DNA from: AP-15 sp963716115
Lineage (GTDB): Bacteria; Pseudomonadota; Alphaproteobacteria; ATCC43930; CGMCC-115725
Reading direction: 5' to 3'
Length of the DNA stretch: 64,000 nucleotides
NCBI GenBank assembly: GCA_963716115.1
Contig: CAVQSZ010000034.1
Span: 51,712 to 115,711 of the forward strand
The notes beneath the pieces are model-generated. The model was not told the origin of the DNA and did no database searches. It saw nothing but the letters and a program-made list of their open reading frames with translations. This document shows positions 25,725 through 34,839 of the stretch, piece after piece. Both the position numbers and the translations under genes were made by a program. Every line of letters starts with the position of its first letter. The first letter of the stretch is position 1.

Positions 25725-27299
25725 ATGCTGTATTTCGCCAATTGGAAGGTCGCGCTGATCTGCGCGGTGTGCGCGCTGGGGGTGCTGCTGTCGCTGCCGA
25801 ACCTGTTCAGCCCCGCCACCCTGGACAGGCTGCCGCGCTGGATCCCGCATCGCCAGGTGTCGCTCGGGCTCGACCTGCGCGGCGGCTCCTACCTGTTGCT
25901 CGAGGTCGATGTCGCGGCGGCGCAGCATGAGCGTCTCAACGCGATCGTCGACACCGTGCGCAACGCGTTGCGCGACGCCAATATCGGCTATACCGGGCTC
26001 GAGGCCGAGGGCGACGCGATCGCCTTCACGATCCGCGAGCCCGGCCGCATCGAGGACGCCCGCCAGGCGCTGCGCAAGATCGACCCCGACCTCGCCATCG
26101 ACATCGCCGCCGACGGCAAGGGCGCGATCCGCTTCAGCGCCGTCGCCACCGAGGCGCGCCGGCGCCAGGCGGTCGACCAGTCGATCGAGATCATTCGCCG
26201 CCGCATCGACGAGACCGGCACCAAGGAGCCGACGATCCAGCGTGAGGGCCAGGACCGCATCCTGGTGCAGCTGCCGGGGGTCGACAATCCCGAGCACGTC
26301 AAGGCGCTCTTGGGCCGCACCGCCAAGCTGACCTTTCAAATGGTCGACACCGGCGTCTCGCTCGAGGATGCGCGCCGCGGCCGGCTGCCGCCGGGCGACG
26401 AGATCCTGCCGGCCGAGGAGGGCCGGGTCCACACCGGCCCTGCCTCCTATGTCGTGCGCAAGCGGGTCATGGTCGGCGGCGACACCCTGGTCGACGCGCA
26501 GCCGACCTTTCAGAACAACGAGCCGGTCGTCAGCTTCCGGTTCGACGCCGCCGGCGCCAAGCGTTTCGGCGACGCCACCCGCGAGAATGTCGGCAAGCCG
26601 TTCGCGATCGTGCTCGACAACAAGGTGATCAGCGCGCCGGTCATCAAGGAGGCGATCCTCGGCGGCAGCGGCATCATTTCCGGCAGCTTCACCGTGCAGT
26701 CGGCGAGCGATCTTGCGCTGTTGCTGCGGGCGGGCGCGCTGCCGGCCCCGATCACGGTCCTCGAGGAGCGCACGGTCGGCCCCGACCTCGGCGCCGATTC
26801 GATCCATGCCGGGGCCTTGGCCAGCATCGTCGGCGTGATCCTGGTCGTCGTCTTCATGGTTCTCTTCTACGGGCTGTTCGGCATATTCGCCGACATCGCG
26901 CTGTTCTTTAACCTGTGCCTGATGCTGGCCTGCCTGTCGCTCCTCGGCGCGACCTTGACCTTGCCCGGCATCGCCGGCATCGCGCTGACGATGGGCATGG
27001 CGGTCGACGCCAACGTGCTGATCTACGAGCGCATCCGCGAGGAGCTGCGCGGCGGCCGCACGATGCTGTCCTCGCTCGACGCCGGGTTCAAGCGCGCCTT
27101 CGGCACGATCCTCGACAGCCACATCACGACGCTGGTCGCCGGCGCGCTGATGTTCTGGCTCGGCTCCGGCCCGGTCAAGGGCTTCGCGGTGACGCTCAGC
27201 ATCGGCGTTTTGACCTCGCTGTTCTCGGCGATCCTGGTGACCCGGCTGGTGATCGTCACCTGGCTGCGCCGGTGGAAGCCGAAGGCGATCCCGATTTGA
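25725..27299 (+). CDS. secD: Protein translocase subunit SecD
   Basis: The 524-residue SecD is an RND-family membrane protein that uses the proton gradient to pull exported proteins from the SecYEG channel. An N-terminal membrane helix leads to the periplasmic motif VSLGLDLRGGSYLLLEVD, then the P1 domain and five C-terminal membrane helices with GMAVDANVLIYERIREEL, the conserved fourth-helix Asp motif. The frame is intact throughout. SecF follows after 220 bases, a gap filled largely by a dispersed repeat. Confidence 0.97.
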   Translation: MLYFANWKVALICAVCALGVLLSLPNLFSPATLDRLPRWIPHRQVSLGLDLRGGSYLLLEVDVAAAQHERLNAIVDTVRNALRDANIGYTGLEAEGDAIAFTIREPGRIEDARQALRKIDPDLAIDIAADGKGAIRFSAVATEARRRQAVDQSIEIIRRRIDETGTKEPTIQREGQDRILVQLPGVDNPEHVKALLGRTAKLTFQMVDTGVSLEDARRGRLPPGDEILPAEEGRVHTGPASYVVRKRVMVGGDTLVDAQPTFQNNEPVVSFRFDAAGAKRFGDATRENVGKPFAIVLDNKVISAPVIKEAILGGSGIISGSFTVQSASDLALLLRAGALPAPITVLEERTVGPDLGADSIHAGALASIVGVILVVVFMVLFYGLFGIFADIALFFNLCLMLACLSLLGATLTLPGIAGIALTMGMAVDANVLIYERIREELRGGRTMLSSLDAGFKRAFGTILDSHITTLVAGALMFWLGSGPVKGFAVTLSIGVLTSLFSAILVTRLVIVTWLRRWKPKAIPI

Positions 27300-27330
27300 C
27301 CGATCGCGGTCTCGCCATGATTGCGTGCGG

Positions 27331-27444
27331 TGCTGGAGCGGATTTTTCTCAGGTCGCATCGTCGGATCGAGATTGCTTCGTCGCTGCGCTCCTCGCAATG
27401 ACGAGGACAGCTGTCGTCATTGCGAGCGAAGCGAAGCAATCTCG
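27331..27444. repeat. Dispersed inverted-repeat element, copy B, between secD and secF
   Basis: This is the reverse-oriented copy of the element at 8942-9060. It starts with tgctggagcggatttttctc and ends in the arm GCGAAGCAATCTCG. It splits the secD-secF operon and may act as a processing or stability hairpin in the mRNA. Confidence 0.85.
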
Positions 27445-27519
27445 TCGATCGAAATTTGCTCTGATCGGATCCGAAAGCGGACTTCAATGGCGGGGCGCTG
27501 GCGGCGCATGGACACCTAG

Positions 27520-28467
27520 ATGAGACCGCTGATCGTCATCCGGCGCACGCCGAAGATCGACTTCATGGCCTGGCACAAGCTGGGCTTCGCCTTCTCGACC
27601 TTGCTGACGGTCGCCTCGATCGTGCTGTTCATGACCGTCGGGCTCAATTACGGGATCGACTTCATCGGCGGCACCCTGATCGAGGTGCGCTCGACCAGCG
27701 GCCCGGCCGACCTCGCCGACATGCGCCAGAAGCTCGACGCGCTGAAGATCGGCGAGGCCTCGCTGCAAGGGTTCGGGCCGCCGACCGACGTCCTGATCCG
27801 GCTGCCGCGCCAGCCGGGCGGCGACGCGGCGCAGGAAAAGGCGGTGCAGCTGGCGCGCCAGGCGCTGGGCGCGGGCGTCGACTACCGCCGGGTCGAGGTC
27901 GTCGGCCCCAGCGTCGGCGGCGAGCTGATCCGCGCCGGGGTGATCGCCACCGTGCTCGCGATGCTGGCGATCGCCGCCTACATCTGGTTCCGCTTCGAAT
28001 GGCAGTTCGGCGTCGGCGCGATGATCTCGACGTTCCACGACGTGATCACCACGGTCGGGCTGTTCGCGCTCTTCCACCTCGAGTTCAACCTGACGACCCT
28101 GGCCGCGATCCTGACGATCGCCGGCTATTCGGTCAACGACACGGTGGTGATCTACGACCGCGTGCGCGAATCGATGCGCAAGCACCGCACGATGCCGCTG
28201 CGCGATCTGATCAACCTCGCGCTCAACGAGACCTTGTCGCGCACGATCCTGACCGTCAGCACGGTGTCGCTCGCGGTGCTGTCGCTGCTGTTCCTCGGCG
28301 GCGAGGTGCTGCGCGGCTTCAGCATCGCGATGCTGTGGGGCATGGTGGTCGGCACCTATTCGTCGCTCTTCATCGCGGCGCCCGTGCTCTATTACGTGCG
28401 GCCGAACCGTGCGTCGATCGCCCGCTCGGGCGAGGCGGCGCCCGCCCGCGCCTCCCGGGCCCCGTAG
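27520..28467 (+). CDS. secF: Protein translocase subunit SecF
   Basis: The 315-residue SecF is the partner of SecD. It has the periplasmic GIDFIGGTLIEVRS motif after the first helix, the membrane motif ILTIAGYSVNDTVVIYDRVRE, and the ending of transmembrane helices FSIAMLWGMVVGTYSSLFIA. The ATG at 27520 begins MRPLIVIRRTPKIDF. The Mth938-domain gene begins 18 bases after the stop. Confidence 0.96.
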   Translation: MRPLIVIRRTPKIDFMAWHKLGFAFSTLLTVASIVLFMTVGLNYGIDFIGGTLIEVRSTSGPADLADMRQKLDALKIGEASLQGFGPPTDVLIRLPRQPGGDAAQEKAVQLARQALGAGVDYRRVEVVGPSVGGELIRAGVIATVLAMLAIAAYIWFRFEWQFGVGAMISTFHDVITTVGLFALFHLEFNLTTLAAILTIAGYSVNDTVVIYDRVRESMRKHRTMPLRDLINLALNETLSRTILTVSTVSLAVLSLLFLGGEVLRGFSIAMLWGMVVGTYSSLFIAAPVLYYVRPNRASIARSGEAAPARASRAP

Positions 28468-28485
28468 CCGCCGTAGCCGCCCGCC

Positions 28486-28860
28486 GTGGACCTGACGCCG
28501 CTCGTCCCCGCCGGCCGCCAGGTCATCGAACGCTACGGGCCGAGCGGCTTTCGCGTCAGCGGCGTCATCTATCGCGGGCCGGTGCTGGTGTTTCCCGACG
28601 GCGCGCTGCCGTGGCGCATCGCCGGCCCGGCGGCGATCAGCGCGGAGGCTTTGGCCCCGGTTGTCGAGCATGGCGGCGTGCAGATCCTGCTGCTCGGGCT
28701 CGGGCGCCGGATGAGCCCGGTGGCGGCCGCGTTGCGGGCTTCGTTGCGCAAAGCCGGGATTGTGCTCGACGCGATGGACACGGGAGCGGCCTGCCGCACC
28801 TATAACGTATTGCTCGCCGAGGACCGTCCGGTCGCCGCGGCGCTGCTGCCGCCGGTGTAG
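28486..28860 (+). CDS. Mth938-like domain protein (DUF498/NDUFAF3 family)
   Basis: This is a 124-residue cytoplasmic protein of the Mth938/NDUFAF3 fold. Landmarks are FRVSGVIYRGPVLVFPDGA near residue 25, the QILLLGLGRRM strand-turn, and the C-terminal AMDTGAACRTYNVLLAEDRP. The eukaryotic relative is an assembly factor of respiratory complex I; the bacterial role is not settled. It starts at GTG 18 bases after secF, the conserved operon position in Alphaproteobacteria. Confidence 0.9.
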   Translation: MDLTPLVPAGRQVIERYGPSGFRVSGVIYRGPVLVFPDGALPWRIAGPAAISAEALAPVVEHGGVQILLLGLGRRMSPVAAALRASLRKAGIVLDAMDTGAACRTYNVLLAEDRPVAAALLPPV

Positions 28861-28966
28861 CTGCGCCGAGATGCCCCGCGGGGCGGGCGGGGAAGGGAGG
28901 CTGCGATCTTCCGCGCCATCGCAACCGCTGCGGCCGACGGGCCGGAATTGATTTCAAGGAGAGCCG

Positions 28967-29845
28967 TTGAGCCTGGCTGACGCGGCGAACCGGGAAGGCG
29001 ACATCGGCGACCGTTGCGGTCGGCCGAGCCTGCCTCGGCGCGACCTTTTCATCGGCGCGGCCGTCATCCTTTTCTTAAACCAGCTGTTCGAGATTGCGAA
29101 AGATCTGCCGGCGGCGTCGCTGGCGACGCTGATCTCCGATCTGGCCGCCGTAGGCGTCTTCCAATATATGGCGTGGTGGGTCGTGCTGCGGCTGCTCGGC
29201 TCGAGCGATCCCGGGCCTGCGACGCGATGGCAGGATTTTCTTGCGGTGGCGTCGCTCTGCCTGCTGGTCTTTCTGCCGACCAGCCGAATGATCTGGGTCG
29301 CCGCCACCGGCATCGCCATCTACATGTGGATCCTCGGTGGCGGCGACGCCAGGCTGCGCGCCGCCGCGACCGTCCTCGCGGCGCTCTCGGTCCAGGAGCT
29401 CTGGGGGCATATCTTCTTTAATTTCGTGGCCTTTCCGTTGCTGCGCGCCGAAACCGCGATTGTCGGCACGATGCTGCAGGCGGTCCGGGCCGGCACGGTG
29501 TGGCGGGACAACGTCATCACCGGACCGGACGGCTACGGCATCGTCGTTTATACCGGGTGCTCGGTTTTCCATAACCTGTCGCTGGCGATGCTGTGCTGGG
29601 TGACGGTCAGCAGATTTCGCGGCCAGCGCTGGCAGGGCCGCGATCTCATGATCGGCGGCGTCGCCGGCGCGACCATGATCGTTTTGAACATCGCCAGGCT
29701 GTCGCTGATGGCGTGGGACGTCGATTTATTTGATTATTGGCATGATGGCGCGGGAGCGGAGATCTTCGCGATCGGGGCAGCGCTCGCGATCCTGTTGATC
29801 AGCCTCTGCGGCGCCCGGCCGGCCAGGCGTGCGGCTGAGGCATGA
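28967..29845 (+). CDS. Exosortase/archaeosortase-like membrane protein
   Basis: This is a 292-residue polytopic membrane protein with about eight hydrophobic helices. The putative catalytic triad of the exosortase family can be seen in order: Cys in VVYTGCSVFHN, Arg in MIVLNIARLSLMAW and His in LFDYWHDGAGAEIF. Exosortases are transpeptidase-like enzymes that process PEP-CTERM-type sorting tails. The TTG start at 28967 follows AAGGAGA by four bases. The next gene overlaps by four bases (ATGA), and a tiny protein with a sorting-tail-like end lies 0.6 kb away. The exact subfamily is not determined. Confidence 0.75.
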   Translation: MSLADAANREGDIGDRCGRPSLPRRDLFIGAAVILFLNQLFEIAKDLPAASLATLISDLAAVGVFQYMAWWVVLRLLGSSDPGPATRWQDFLAVASLCLLVFLPTSRMIWVAATGIAIYMWILGGGDARLRAAATVLAALSVQELWGHIFFNFVAFPLLRAETAIVGTMLQAVRAGTVWRDNVITGPDGYGIVVYTGCSVFHNLSLAMLCWVTVSRFRGQRWQGRDLMIGGVAGATMIVLNIARLSLMAWDVDLFDYWHDGAGAEIFAIGAALAILLISLCGARPARRAAEA

Positions 29846-30411
29846 GGGCCTGGCCGCTGCGCCTCGTCTTCGTGGTGATCCTTCTCGGCTCGCTGGCCGT
29901 CAGGGAGAGAGCGGGCGATGCGCTCGACGAAGGCGGCGGCCTCGACCCCGCGATTATCCGGGTCGCGCGGGCGCACGGGCTGGTCTTCGCGCGCTACACG
30001 ACGATCAACGACAGCGACATCGGCGCGCTGGCGTTCGAGGCGCCCGGCTGCTCCCGGCCGGTGCTGGTGGTTCCGCTGCTGACGACCTTCGACCAGGAGC
30101 CGGTCGTGCGCTCCGCCGGGGCGCCGGGCGATGTCCTGCGCTACGTTTATATCGACCGCGTCTGGAACAAGCCCGACCGGATGGCGGTCCTTGTCGAGCG
30201 GATCAAATATTCGGCGCTCGCGATATTCGGCCTGACAAGGTACACGCCAACCTGGCGCCTGCTTCTGGTGGTGTCGCCAGTACGCAATGCCGCGCGGCCG
30301 ACGCGATCGACTGGCGAAGCGCGTGGGACCGCGGCGACATCGAGAGCGAGGCGAGCGACGCCGGGCCCGTCGTCCCCTAAGCCCGCCGCCCTTAGGCTCG
30401 TCGTCCCTTAA
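29842..30411 (+). CDS. Exosortase-operon partner, hypothetical secreted or anchored protein
   Basis: The ATG overlaps the exosortase-like stop (ATGA). The N-terminus MRAWPLRLVFVVILLGSLAV is a signal anchor. The middle, including ARAHGLVFARYTTINDSDIG and YVYIDRVWNKPDRMAVLVER, is globular and unrecognised. After about residue 145 the reading frame turns into low-complexity Arg/Pro/Ser. An adjacent frame reads a more natural acidic tail (AIDWRSAWDRGDIESEASDA) ending at 30380, so a frameshift near 30285 is likely. Its conserved coupling to the exosortase-like gene suggests a joint function. Confidence 0.6.
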   Translation: MRAWPLRLVFVVILLGSLAVRERAGDALDEGGGLDPAIIRVARAHGLVFARYTTINDSDIGALAFEAPGCSRPVLVVPLLTTFDQEPVVRSAGAPGDVLRYVYIDRVWNKPDRMAVLVERIKYSALAIFGLTRYTPTWRLLLVVSPVRNAARPTRSTGEARGTAATSRARRATPGPSSPKPAALRLVVP

Positions 30412-30423
30412 GGCCGTCGCCCC

Positions 30424-30624
30424 TTAAGATTGCCGGTTGCGCCCGAGCAGCCTGGCGCCGAGCAGCACCCCGCCGACGGCGATCACGGCCGGAACGCCAA
30501 GGCCGATCAGGGGCGCCGGCGCGCTGCGATGGTAGCACGCCGCCGCTGCACAAGGGGAAGGTCGTTCGGCAAATGCCGGCAGCACGCTGAGACAAAACGA
30601 CACAACTAGCGCTAGCTTGGTCAT
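30424..30624 (-). CDS. Small secreted protein with sorting-tail-like C-terminus
   Basis: The 66-residue protein has a signal peptide (MTKLALVVSFCLSVLPAFAE) and a short Cys-containing segment. It ends in the tripartite tail SAPAPLIGLGVPAVIAVGGV, followed by a further hydrophobic stretch and the basic end ARLLGRNRQS. A short motif (PAPLIG), one membrane helix and a positive end are the design of exosortase substrates, although the motif is not PEP. The ATG at 30624 has a GGAGT site. It converges on the exosortase operon with 12 bases between stops. The substrate role is inferred. Confidence 0.6.
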   Translation of the reverse strand: MTKLALVVSFCLSVLPAFAERPSPCAAAACYHRSAPAPLIGLGVPAVIAVGGVLLGARLLGRNRQS

Positions 30625-30723
30625 TGTCGGACTCCACGTGACTTCGCCAGGATAAAGTTTGCGCCGAGAGGCGGTCAATGGCTATTTGTGCCCTATGCTC
30701 AGAACCTTGCGTCTACGGCGGGT

Positions 30724-30738
30724 TGAGAATCATTCTCG
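30724..30738. promoter_or_regulatory. Fur-box-like palindrome
   Basis: TTGAGAATCATTCTCGA contains the perfect dyad GAGAAT-C-ATTCTC, the 7-1-7 style of iron-responsive Fur boxes. It lies about 105 bases before the small His-rich secreted protein at 30841. It is a single site, so this is a candidate only. Confidence 0.4.
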
Positions 30739-30840
30739 ACCCTGCCGCCGCACGCTGCCGCCGCGTTCCGGCCTGCCTGCCTGGAACAACTCCAGGGCGC
30801 GCGCCGTTCTTCCTGGCAGCAGTCACAAGCGAGCCTATCG

Positions 30841-31143
30841 ATGGTCATGCAGAAGCGCGTTCTGGCCGCGGCGTTGATCGCGGCCCTGGCCTCGGCCTCC
30901 GCCGCCCACGCCGACAACTGGCGCCGCGGCGGCCACGGGCGTCACCACCACGGCAACAACAACAACGGGGCCGCCGCGGGGGCCGCGATCATCGGCGGCA
31001 TCGTCGGCCTTGGCCTCGGGGCCGCGATCGCCTCGGGCAGCTACGGCTATTACGCGCCGCCGCCGGTCTATTACGGGCCGCCGGCGGGCTACTACGCGCC
31101 GCCGCCGCCGCCCGTCTACTACGGCTACGGCGGCTACCGCTGA
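30841..31143 (+). CDS. Small secreted His/Gly/Tyr-rich protein
   Basis: This is a 100-residue protein with a signal peptide cut near ASAAHA. A His/Asn-rich stretch (GGHGRHHHGNNNNGAAAG), a glycine-zipper-like hydrophobic segment (IIGGIVGLGLGAAIASG) and a Pro/Tyr tail (YYAPPPVYYGPPAGYY) follow. The glycine-zipper segment can insert in membranes and the His-rich part may bind metals. Such proteins are common in Rhizobiales envelopes but uncharacterised. It is followed 48 bases later by the Spy-like gene. Confidence 0.7.
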   Translation: MVMQKRVLAAALIAALASASAAHADNWRRGGHGRHHHGNNNNGAAAGAAIIGGIVGLGLGAAIASGSYGYYAPPPVYYGPPAGYYAPPPPPVYYGYGGYR

Positions 31144-31190
31144 GGACGCCGCCGGCGACAGACGACCAACACCAGATTCAGGATGATGCG

Positions 31191-31740
31191 ATGAAGATGA
31201 TCCGGTCGAGAGGTCTCGCCTCGGTCGCCGTGGCGGCGCTGTTGTCGCTGCCCGTCGCCGCGCTCGCCCAATCCGCGTCCCCTCCGGCCGCGCCCCCTGC
31301 GGCCGCATCCCCTGCCCGCCGCCACGCCGCCCGCCGCCACGCCGCCTGCCGCCGCGCCGCCCGCGGCCGCCCTGCCGGGCGCGGTCAAGAGCGCCGAGGA
31401 ACGGGTCGAGCGGCGGATCGCCGAGCTGCATGCGCAGCTGCGCATCACCCCGGCCGAGCAGCAGCCGTGGGAGCAGTTCGCGCAGGTCATGCGCGAGAAC
31501 GCCCGCGACATGGATCAGGCGGTCGTCGAGCGGGCTCGCGAGTATCCGTCGATGACCGCGGTTCAGAACATGCAGTCCTACGAGCAGATCGCCGAAGCGC
31601 ACGCGCAACAGCTGAAGAAGCTCGTCCCGGCCTTTCAAAATCTCTACAACGCGATGTCGGACCAGCAAAAGCAGGCCGCGGACGCGGTGTTCCGCGCGAG
31701 CGCGGAAAAGCACGTCAAGAAGCACAACCGCAAGGGGTAA
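31191..31740 (+). CDS. Spy/CpxP-like periplasmic protein (LTxxQ family), one frame break
   Basis: A signal peptide (MKMIRSRGLASVAVAALLSL) is followed by a Pro/Ala-rich linker and an all-helical domain with two LTxxQ-like motifs: LRITPAEQQPWEQFAQVM and MSDQQKQAADAVFRA. Spy-type proteins are ATP-independent periplasmic chaperones. The helical domain is in another frame than the start. One base is missing or extra in the C-rich linker near 31305, and correcting it gives PLPAATPPAATPP leading to ERVERRIAELHAQLR. The intact product would be about 182 residues. Confidence 0.72.
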
Positions 31741-31930
31741 GGCCGCAACCGATCGGCGGGCGCCCTTTTCGGCGAATTGGGCGGCGGCGCCGGAGGGCTG
31801 ACCACGGCCGCGGCCGAATGGCTGCCATGTGCCGGCGCGGGCGGCGCGGGGGTCGCAGAACCCGCACGGCGGGTTATTCTCCGCCCCGGGCGCCCGGCGA
31901 CGGCCGACGCCGACCGGTCGGAGCGAGCTG

Positions 31931-33182
31931 ATGAGCACGGTTGCTTCCGCGGAGCGCGGCAAGGGGCGCAGGGTCGCGGAGGGGGCCGCCTTCTCGATCA
32001 TCATGGCGCTCAGCTTCTCGCACTTCCTGAACGACATGATGCAGTCGCTGGTGCCGGCGCTCTATCCGATGCTGAAGGGCTCCTACGGCTTGAGCTTCGC
32101 CCAGATCGGCGTGATCACGCTGACGATGCAGCTGACCTCCTCTGCTGCTGCAGCCGGCCGTGGGCCTTTACTCCGACCATCGGCCGCAGCCTTATTCGCT
32201 CGCCGTCGGCATGGGCGCGACCCTGGTCGGGCTCTTGCTGCTGGCGCATGCCGGCAGCTACCCGGTGCTGCTGGCGGCATCGGCGATGGTCGGCGCCGGC
32301 TCGGCGGTGTTCCACCCGGAATCCTCGCGGGTGGCGCGGATGGCCTCGGGCGGGCGGCACGGGCTGGCGCAGTCGGTGTTCCAGGTCGGCGGCAATGTCG
32401 GCTCGGCGATGGGCCCGATCCTCGCCGCCTTCATCGTGATCCCGAAGGGCCAGTCGAGCATCGGCTGGTTCTCGCTGGTGGCGCTGTTGGCGATGTGCGT
32501 GCTGTTCCCGGTCGGCAACTGGTATCGGCGGGAGCGCTCGACGCCGCCTCGGTCGCGGGCGGCGCATGTCGCCGGGCGCCCGGATCTGTCGCGGCGCAAG
32601 GTCGGCTGGGCGATCGCGATATTGATGGTGCTGGTGTTCTCGAAATCCTTCTACACGACGAGCCTCAACAGCTTTTACACGTTCTATCTGATCAGCAGGT
32701 TCCACGTCACGATCGAGACCGCGCAGATCTATCTCTTCGTTTTTCTCGCCTCGGTCGCGGTCGGCACCCTGATCGGCGGCCCGCTCAGCGACCGGATCGG
32801 CCGCAAATACGTGATGTGGGGCTCGATCCTGGGGGTGCTGCCGTTCACCCTGATGCTGCCGCACGCCAACCTCGGCTGGACCGTCGCGCTGACCGTGGCG
32901 ATCGGGCTGACCTTGGCGTCCGCCTCGTCGACGATCATCGTCTACGCCCTCGATCTGGTGCCGGGCAGGATCGGGATGATCGCGGGCCTGTTTTTCGGCT
33001 TGTCGTTCGGGCTCGCCGGCGTCGGCGCGGCGGTGCTGGGACGGCTGGCCGACGCCACCAGCATCGATTTCGTCTACCGGATCTGCGCCTTTCTGCCGGC
33101 GATCGGCCTGCTGACGGCGCTGCTGCCGAACCTCGGGCGGCCGGTCATGCCGACCCGCGTCGGCTCGACGGCTCCAGGATAG
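31931..33182 (+). CDS. MFS transporter, fosmidomycin-resistance (Fsr) type, one frame break
   Basis: This is a 12-helix major-facilitator drug exporter, about 416 residues when corrected. The start AFSIIMALSFSHFLNDMMQS and the block GVITLTMQL are typical of the Fsr family, followed by VGLYSDHRPQPYSLAVGM and GGPLSDRIGRKYVMWG, the MFS loop motif. At about 32142 one extra T in TCCTCTGCTGCTG shifts the frame inside the second helix; removing it gives ..SSLLQPAVGLYSD. Both halves are otherwise clean. The substrate is unknown; relatives export fosmidomycin-like or other small molecules. Confidence 0.82.
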
Positions 33183-33292
33183 CGACGCGGAAAGGTTGAC
33201 CCCTCTGCGCGGAACCCGATAATTCCCCGGCGAGCGCCAACGGAAGGCGTCAAGACCGACGCCGGCGACAACGACGCGGGGGGAAACTGAAC

Positions 33293-34118
33293 ATGCGCAC
33301 ATATTTGCGGCGGCTGCCCTGGCTGGCGGCCATATTGCTGCTGCTCGGCGCGCCGGGATATGCCGGCGACAACGGATCGGCGCGCGGGCCGGTCTACGAC
33401 ATCGCTCATTTCGACGTCATCCCGGCCGTGCAAGGGGGCGTCGATTTCCAACAGGTCGCCTATGCCGCGCTGTTCGCCTATCGCGACGCCAGCCGATCCG
33501 ATCGGGGCCTGACGAGCTTTCGCGTGGTAAATTGGCTGCTGGCTTCGAACCATTCGCAGATCATCGACGTGTGGAGCAGCCTCGACGCGTTCCAGCAGCA
33601 CCTGGCGCAAGACCACAGCGTCAAATTCCGGTTTGCCGTGCAGGTCCAGCCCCCGCCGCCGCCTCCCGGCTTCAACTGCTGCATCGGCAGCCCGATCGAC
33701 GATCGCCAATACAGCCTGGTGAAGTCGTTCAACACGCCCTGGATCAGCGCCAGGCTGCCGGCGACGGTGGGCAGCGGCCGGCGCGCTTTTTGTCGTGACC
33801 TACGTCGATTTTCTGCAGGAGCTGCTGGAAAAAGACCCCGACAAGGGTCAGGACAAGCTGATCCGCTACGGCGCCCTGGCCAGCGAGGCGAAGGGCCAGC
33901 TGAGCTACACCATCCTGCAGCAGCTCGGCCGCCCCAACCGCTTCGCGATCCTCGAGGTGTGGGACAGCGAGGACGATTACGCCGCCTGGCAAGGCAGTCG
34001 CAAAACGAAGAAGTTTGTCGCCGAGACGACGCCGCTGCTCGGCTCACCCTTCGACCACCGGCTGAACATCCTGTGCGGCGAGACCTTCTTCGACGGGACC
34101 GGCTGCACGCCTCCGTGA
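33293..34118 (+). CDS. Secreted protein with duplicated ABM-like (dimeric ferredoxin-like) domains, one frame break
   Basis: A signal peptide (LPWLAAILLLLGAPGYAG) precedes two alpha/beta domains of the antibiotic-biosynthesis-monooxygenase fold. The first has FDVIPAVQGGVDFQQVAYAA and IIDVWSSLDAFQQHLAQ. The second has VTYVDFLQELLEKDPDKGQD and FAILEVWDSEDDYAAWQGS. The frame is lost near 33775, where a one-base change joins ..LPATVG to ALFVVTYVD. No catalytic residues are clear. Secreted ABM-like proteins of this kind have no known substrate. Confidence 0.65.
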
Positions 34119-34125
34119 CCGACGC

Positions 34126-34686
34126 TCAGGCCGGCGCGCGCTCCTTGCGCCGCAGCCGCAGCGCCTCGATCCGCGCCGCCATCTGCGGCCCCGGCCAGTC
34201 CTCGGCGAGCCATCGCGGCAGCGGCTCGCCGGCGGCGCTGACGGCGAGGGCCTCGTCCTCGTCCGCGCGGCCGTCGGGGAAGAGCTCGAGCGCATGCGGC
34301 AGCTCGTAATAGATTTCGAGCGTGTTGCCGTCGGGGTCGGCGAAATAAAAGCTGCGCTGGTTGACGTGGTTGGCGGCGCGCAGGATCGCGACGCCGTTCT
34401 CGACCAGATGCGCATAGGCCTCGCGCAACGCCGCGTAGCTGCCGACCGCGAAGGCGATGTGCGCGACCCCGATCTGGTCCCGGCGCGGGCGCTGCGCCGC
34501 GTCCGGGGCGGGATGCTGGCCGAGGTCGAGGGTGTGGAAATTATCGCCGAGCGTCATGAAGACGCCGCCGTGCTCGGGATCCTCCTCGGCGATCAGAAAG
34601 CCCAGGACGTCGCGGTAGAACCGCTTCGAGGCCGCCTCGTCGGCGACCCGCAGATTGATGTGGCCGATGCCTTTGAGCTTGATCAA
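34126..34686 (-). CDS. VOC-family (glyoxalase/dioxygenase fold) protein
   Basis: The protein holds paired beta-alpha-beta-beta-beta modules of the vicinal oxygen chelate superfamily. The metal-binding positions are seen as His in GIGHINLRVADEA, His in GVAHIAFAVGSY and Glu in DPDGNTLEIYYELPHALE. A short acidic and Arg-rich extension follows. Relatives are ring-cleaving dioxygenases and glyoxalase-like enzymes; the substrate is unknown. The TTG at 34686 has a GGGAGGCTGGAG site and yields a normal start. A longer in-frame start at 34737 adds an unlikely leader. Confidence 0.8.
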   Translation of the reverse strand: MIKLKGIGHINLRVADEAASKRFYRDVLGFLIAEEDPEHGGVFMTLGDNFHTLDLGQHPAPDAAQRPRRDQIGVAHIAFAVGSYAALREAYAHLVENGVAILRAANHVNQRSFYFADPDGNTLEIYYELPHALELFPDGRADEDEALAVSAAGEPLPRWLAEDWPGPQMAARIEALRLRRKERAPA

Positions 34687-34839
34687 CTCCAGCCTCCCTC
34701 GGTGAACGCCCGCGCGCGCGGTCCAGGCGGTATACACGCCGCGCCGACATCGAGGAATGGGCGACGAACGCGGTATAGTTCATTCCGCCAAAGCGCCCCG
34801 GACGACGGCGGACGGGGCTCGGGTCCGGAGGGCGACGAC

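Noticed and set aside
25578..27398. Minus-strand ORF of 606 codons
   Set aside because: Antisense of secD, rich in Asp/Arg/His as expected for a shadow frame.
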